DNA of 64,000 nucleotides from Mycobacterium sp. E787. Its GTDB lineage: Bacteria > Actinomycetota > Actinomycetes > Mycobacteriales > Mycobacteriaceae. The notes beneath the pieces were generated by a model. The model was not told the DNA's origin. It worked only from the letters and a program-made list of their open reading frames with translations, and made no database searches. Shown one piece after another: positions 61,581 through 64,000 of this stretch. The translations under genes were made by a program, and so were the position numbers. Position 1 is the stretch's first letter, and each line of letters begins with the position of its first letter. The DNA lies in assembly GCF_001668725.1 (NCBI RefSeq), contig NZ_LZKL01000033.1, forward strand, positions 248,001 to 312,000, written 5' to 3'.

Positions 61581-63376
61581 TCCCCGACGGGTGACTGCGT
61601 GGGCGTGTGCAGTCTGTCCAGGGTCTTGCCCTTACCCAGGTACATGTGCACGCCGCACGGTAGGCACGGGTCGAAGCTGCGCACCGTGCGCATGACGTCG
61701 ATGCCCTTGAAGTTCTCCCGGCCGTTCTCCTCGAAGATCGGCTGCCCCTGCACCGCGTCCTCGTAGGGCCCCGGCGTCCCGTAGCTGTCGCGCGGGTTGG
61801 CGTTCCACGGGGTGGGCGGGTACGGGTGGTAGTTGGCGATCTTGCCGTCCCGGATCACCAGGTGGTGGCTGAGCACGCCGCGCACGGCCTCGGTGAAGCC
61901 GCAGCCGATGGCCTCGTCGGGCACCTCGAACTTTTCCCACGTCTTGGTGCGCCCGGCGCGGATCTCCTCGAGCGCCTTCTCTGCGAAGTACAACCCGCAC
62001 GCCGCCGCGTAGGCCTGGAAGTAGGTGCGCGCCCGGTCGCGTTCGATCGTGTTGCTGCCGTACTTGGGCACCTTCCACTCGAACTCCACCGGGCCCTTCA
62101 GCGCGGTCTTGGGCAGGTTGATCTTGACGCTGTTGCCGGTGGCCTTGACGTAGCCGATGTCGACCAGCCCGGCCAGCGCGGTCGCCCACAGCCGCGCCAG
62201 CGGGCCGCCACCGGTGTCCAGCGCCAGGTGATCCTTGCCGTCGAACCAGCGCGGCGACATCACCCAGCTGTACTTGCCGCCTTCCATGTCGCGCTTCTGC
62301 GGGTGCGGGTTGGTGTGCTGGTTCCACGGATGCCGGCGGTCCACCGGGTTGCCGAGCGGATCGGTCTTGACGAACATCTCCTGATCGGTCCAGTCGTCGT
62401 AATACGAACTGCCCAACAGGATCCGGATGCCGAGGTTGATGTCCACCAGCGAGTGGGTGACCAGCTTGCCGTCGACCACCACGCCCGGGGTGACGAACAT
62501 CGCGTTACCCCAGCGCTCCATGTCCTTGTAGGCGAAGTTGCACACCTCGGGGTCCTGGAAGGAGCCCCAGCAGCCCAGCAGGGTGCGGCGCAGCCCGACC
62601 TTCTCGTAGCCGGGCAGTGCGGTGTAGAAGAAGTCGAACAGGTCGTCGTGCATCGGCACGACCTTCTTCATGAACTCGACGTAGCGCATCAGCCGGGTCA
62701 TGTAGTCCGTCATCAGCTGGATCGTCGCGACGGTGCCGACCCCGCCGGGGTACAGCGTGGACGGGTGCACGTGGCGACCCTCCATGAGGCAGAACATCTC
62801 TCGGGTCCAGCGGCTGACCGCCAGCGCCTCGCGGTAGAACTCGCCGCTGAACGGGTTCAGCGAGCGCATGATGTCGGCGATGGTCCGGTAGCCGTGCGCG
62901 CCGGCCTGCGGCGCCGCGGTCTTCTCCGCCAGGGCCAGCACGCTCGGGTTGGTCTCGCTGACCATCTTTTCGCAGAAGTCGACGCCCACCAGGTTTTCCT
63001 GGAAGATGTTGTGGTCGAACATGTATTCCGCGGCCTCGCCGAGGTTGACGATCCACTCGCCGAGGTGCGGCGGCTTGACCCCGTACGCCATGTTCTGCGC
63101 GTAACACGAACAGGTGGCGTGGTTGTCGCCGCAGATGCCGCAGATCCGGCTGGTGATGAAGTGGGCGTCGCGGGGGTCCTTGCCCTTCATGAAGATCGAG
63201 TAGCCGCGGAAGATCGACGAGGTGCTGTGGCACTCGACGACTTCCCGGTTCTCGAAATCGATCTTGGTGTAGATGCCGAGGCTGCCCACGATCCTGGTGA
63301 TCGGGTCCCATGCCATGTCGACGAGCTGGCCGGGTTCCCGCTTGGCGGTGGTCGGCTCGGGGACGATTGTTGTCAT
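61577..63376 (-). CDS. hhyL: [NiFe]-hydrogenase large subunit, group 1h type
   Basis: 599 residues. The proximal motif TSRICGICGDNHATCSCYAQN (Cys79, Cys82) and the distal SFDPCLPCGVHMYLG (Cys571, Cys574, His577) supply the four nickel-iron ligands. The DPCLPCGVH form, CSCYAQNMAYGVKPP and the length are what I know of high-affinity, oxygen-tolerant group 1h enzymes that oxidise atmospheric H2. The 22 residues after His577 should be removed by the protease at 57350. It lies 55 bases after the small subunit. Confidence 0.96.
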   Translation of the reverse strand: MTTIVPEPTTAKREPGQLVDMAWDPITRIVGSLGIYTKIDFENREVVECHSTSSIFRGYSIFMKGKDPRDAHFITSRICGICGDNHATCSCYAQNMAYGVKPPHLGEWIVNLGEAAEYMFDHNIFQENLVGVDFCEKMVSETNPSVLALAEKTAAPQAGAHGYRTIADIMRSLNPFSGEFYREALAVSRWTREMFCLMEGRHVHPSTLYPGGVGTVATIQLMTDYMTRLMRYVEFMKKVVPMHDDLFDFFYTALPGYEKVGLRRTLLGCWGSFQDPEVCNFAYKDMERWGNAMFVTPGVVVDGKLVTHSLVDINLGIRILLGSSYYDDWTDQEMFVKTDPLGNPVDRRHPWNQHTNPHPQKRDMEGGKYSWVMSPRWFDGKDHLALDTGGGPLARLWATALAGLVDIGYVKATGNSVKINLPKTALKGPVEFEWKVPKYGSNTIERDRARTYFQAYAAACGLYFAEKALEEIRAGRTKTWEKFEVPDEAIGCGFTEAVRGVLSHHLVIRDGKIANYHPYPPTPWNANPRDSYGTPGPYEDAVQGQPIFEENGRENFKGIDVMRTVRSFDPCLPCGVHMYLGKGKTLDRLHTPTQSPVGE

Positions 63377-63431
63377 CGAAATGTCTCCCTGTGCAGTGGG
63401 GATGAAGCGCGCCGGCCCTGGTAGAGGGGAT

Positions 63432-64000
63432 CTACCAGGTGCGGCGGGCTCCTGTGGTGAGTTGGTCGCCGTTGTGGCGCCAGCGCGGCTCCTTGTCGAC
63501 GGTGCGGCCCGTGACGCCGCGGAGGCTGCGGATCACACTGCCGTACAACCCGACCGCCGTGCTGGACAACTTGCCGCCCGGCGGCTCGTCCATGAACGGC
63601 ATGAACTTGTCCGGGAAGCCCGGCATGGTGCAGCCGATGCAGATGCCGCCGACGTTCGGGCAGCCGCCGACGCCGTTGATCCATCCGCGCTTGGGCACGT
63701 TGCATTTCACGACGGGACCCCAACAGCCAAGCTTCACAATGCATTTGGGCGATCCGTACTCGGTGGCGAAATCGCCCTGCTCGTAGTAGCCGGCGCGGTC
63801 GCACCCCTCGTGCACGGTGTTGCCGAACAACCACTTGGGCCGCAGCGCGTCGTCGAGCGGGATCATCGGTGCCTGACCGGTCGCCATGTAGAGCAGGTAG
63901 GTCAGGGTCTCCGACAGGTTGTCCGGATGGATCGGGCAGCCGGGGACGCAGACGATCGGGATGCCGGCCTTGCTCTTCCAATTCCAGCCGAGGTAGTCGG
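63432..64000 (-). CDS. hhyS: [NiFe]-hydrogenase small subunit, group 1h type (cut by window edge)
   Basis: The visible 189 residues are the C-terminal part, open to the window edge. VCVPGCPIHPDNLSETLTYLL belongs to the cluster-binding N-terminal half; HEGCDRAGYYEQGDFATEYGSPKCIVKLGCWGPVVKCNVPKRGWINGVGGCPNVGGICIGCTMPGFPDKFMPF contains the cysteines for the medial and distal iron-sulfur clusters. There is no C-terminal hydrophobic anchor (it ends NGDQLTTGARRTW), so membrane attachment needs another protein. The N terminus lies beyond 64000. Confidence 0.95.
   Translation of the reverse strand, partial: DYLGWNWKSKAGIPIVCVPGCPIHPDNLSETLTYLLYMATGQAPMIPLDDALRPKWLFGNTVHEGCDRAGYYEQGDFATEYGSPKCIVKLGCWGPVVKCNVPKRGWINGVGGCPNVGGICIGCTMPGFPDKFMPFMDEPPGGKLSSTAVGLYGSVIRSLRGVTGRTVDKEPRWRHNGDQLTTGARRTW

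Overview
The window is a high-GC actinobacterial chromosome segment, and gene content and order place it in Mycobacterium. From position 1491 to 46956 the genes follow, largely in order, the block I know from M. tuberculosis as Rv2910c down to Rv2857c (rpsP-KH-rimM-trmD, lppW, rplS-lepB-rnhB, fdhD, yraN-comM-dprA-viuB-xerC, rpsB-tsf, amiC, pyrH-frr-cdsA-rlmN, mpt53-ccdA, dxr-rip1-ispG, Rv2864c-type PBP, mapB, glnA4). The fdhF, mpt70, mpt83 and dipZ genes expected in that block are absent. A PPE gene and MPT63- and MPT53-type antigens support a mycobacterium. The species cannot be named from the window; a non-tuberculous mycobacterium is most likely.

Layout. 1-7.8 kb: edge of a secreted protein, an oxidoreductase, then the ribosomal/tRNA-modification operon (rpsP, KH protein, rimM, trmD), lppW, and rplS-lepB-rnhB. 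7.8-17.4 kb: a GAF-ANTAR regulator and an epimerase where fdhF would be expected, fdhD, the yraN-comM-dprA group, a siderophore-interacting reductase, a lactate-monooxygenase-like enzyme, xerC and an M23 peptidase. 17.6-20.8 kb: rpsB-tsf and an amidase. 20.8-27 kb: an accessory stretch with a MarR regulator, DUF1360, ChaB-like and DUF2795 proteins, an internally deleted SDR, MPT63, an acyltransferase, an orphan response regulator and a CsbD-like protein. 27-40.5 kb: pyrH-frr-cdsA-rlmN, thiol redox (MPT53/CcdA), isoprenoid genes (dxr, ispG) around rip1, a penicillin-binding lipoprotein and mapB. 40.5-47 kb: cobQ and a gamma-glutamyl-amine type catabolic operon (glutamine synthetase-like, class I amidase, aldehyde dehydrogenase, SDR).

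48.9-64 kb is the accessory centre of interest: a leftward run of about 17 tightly packed genes encoding a [NiFe]-hydrogenase of the high-affinity group 1h type. It holds the large subunit, an edge-truncated small subunit, HypC (twice), HypD, HypE, HypF, the endopeptidase, and a set of poorly characterised partners: a NifU-like/four-Cys protein, DUF5947, DUF6084 and DUF6390 type proteins, a 440-residue protein, a 39-residue membrane microprotein, a SIS protein and a SIS-HypC fusion. HypA, HypB and nickel uptake genes are not in the window. Such enzymes oxidise atmospheric H2 to support persistence.

Two short repeat families run through the window and enter genes. One is a 60-bp palindrome (21-bp arms, 18-bp loop) present three times: over the trmD stop codon, between mapB and cobQ, and in frame inside hypF, where it encodes residues 396-415. 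The other is a 45-bp unit with 7-bp inverted ends, present at least four times; it encodes part of the N terminus of the class I amidase, and a tandem pair supplies the stop codon of the hydrogenase large subunit.
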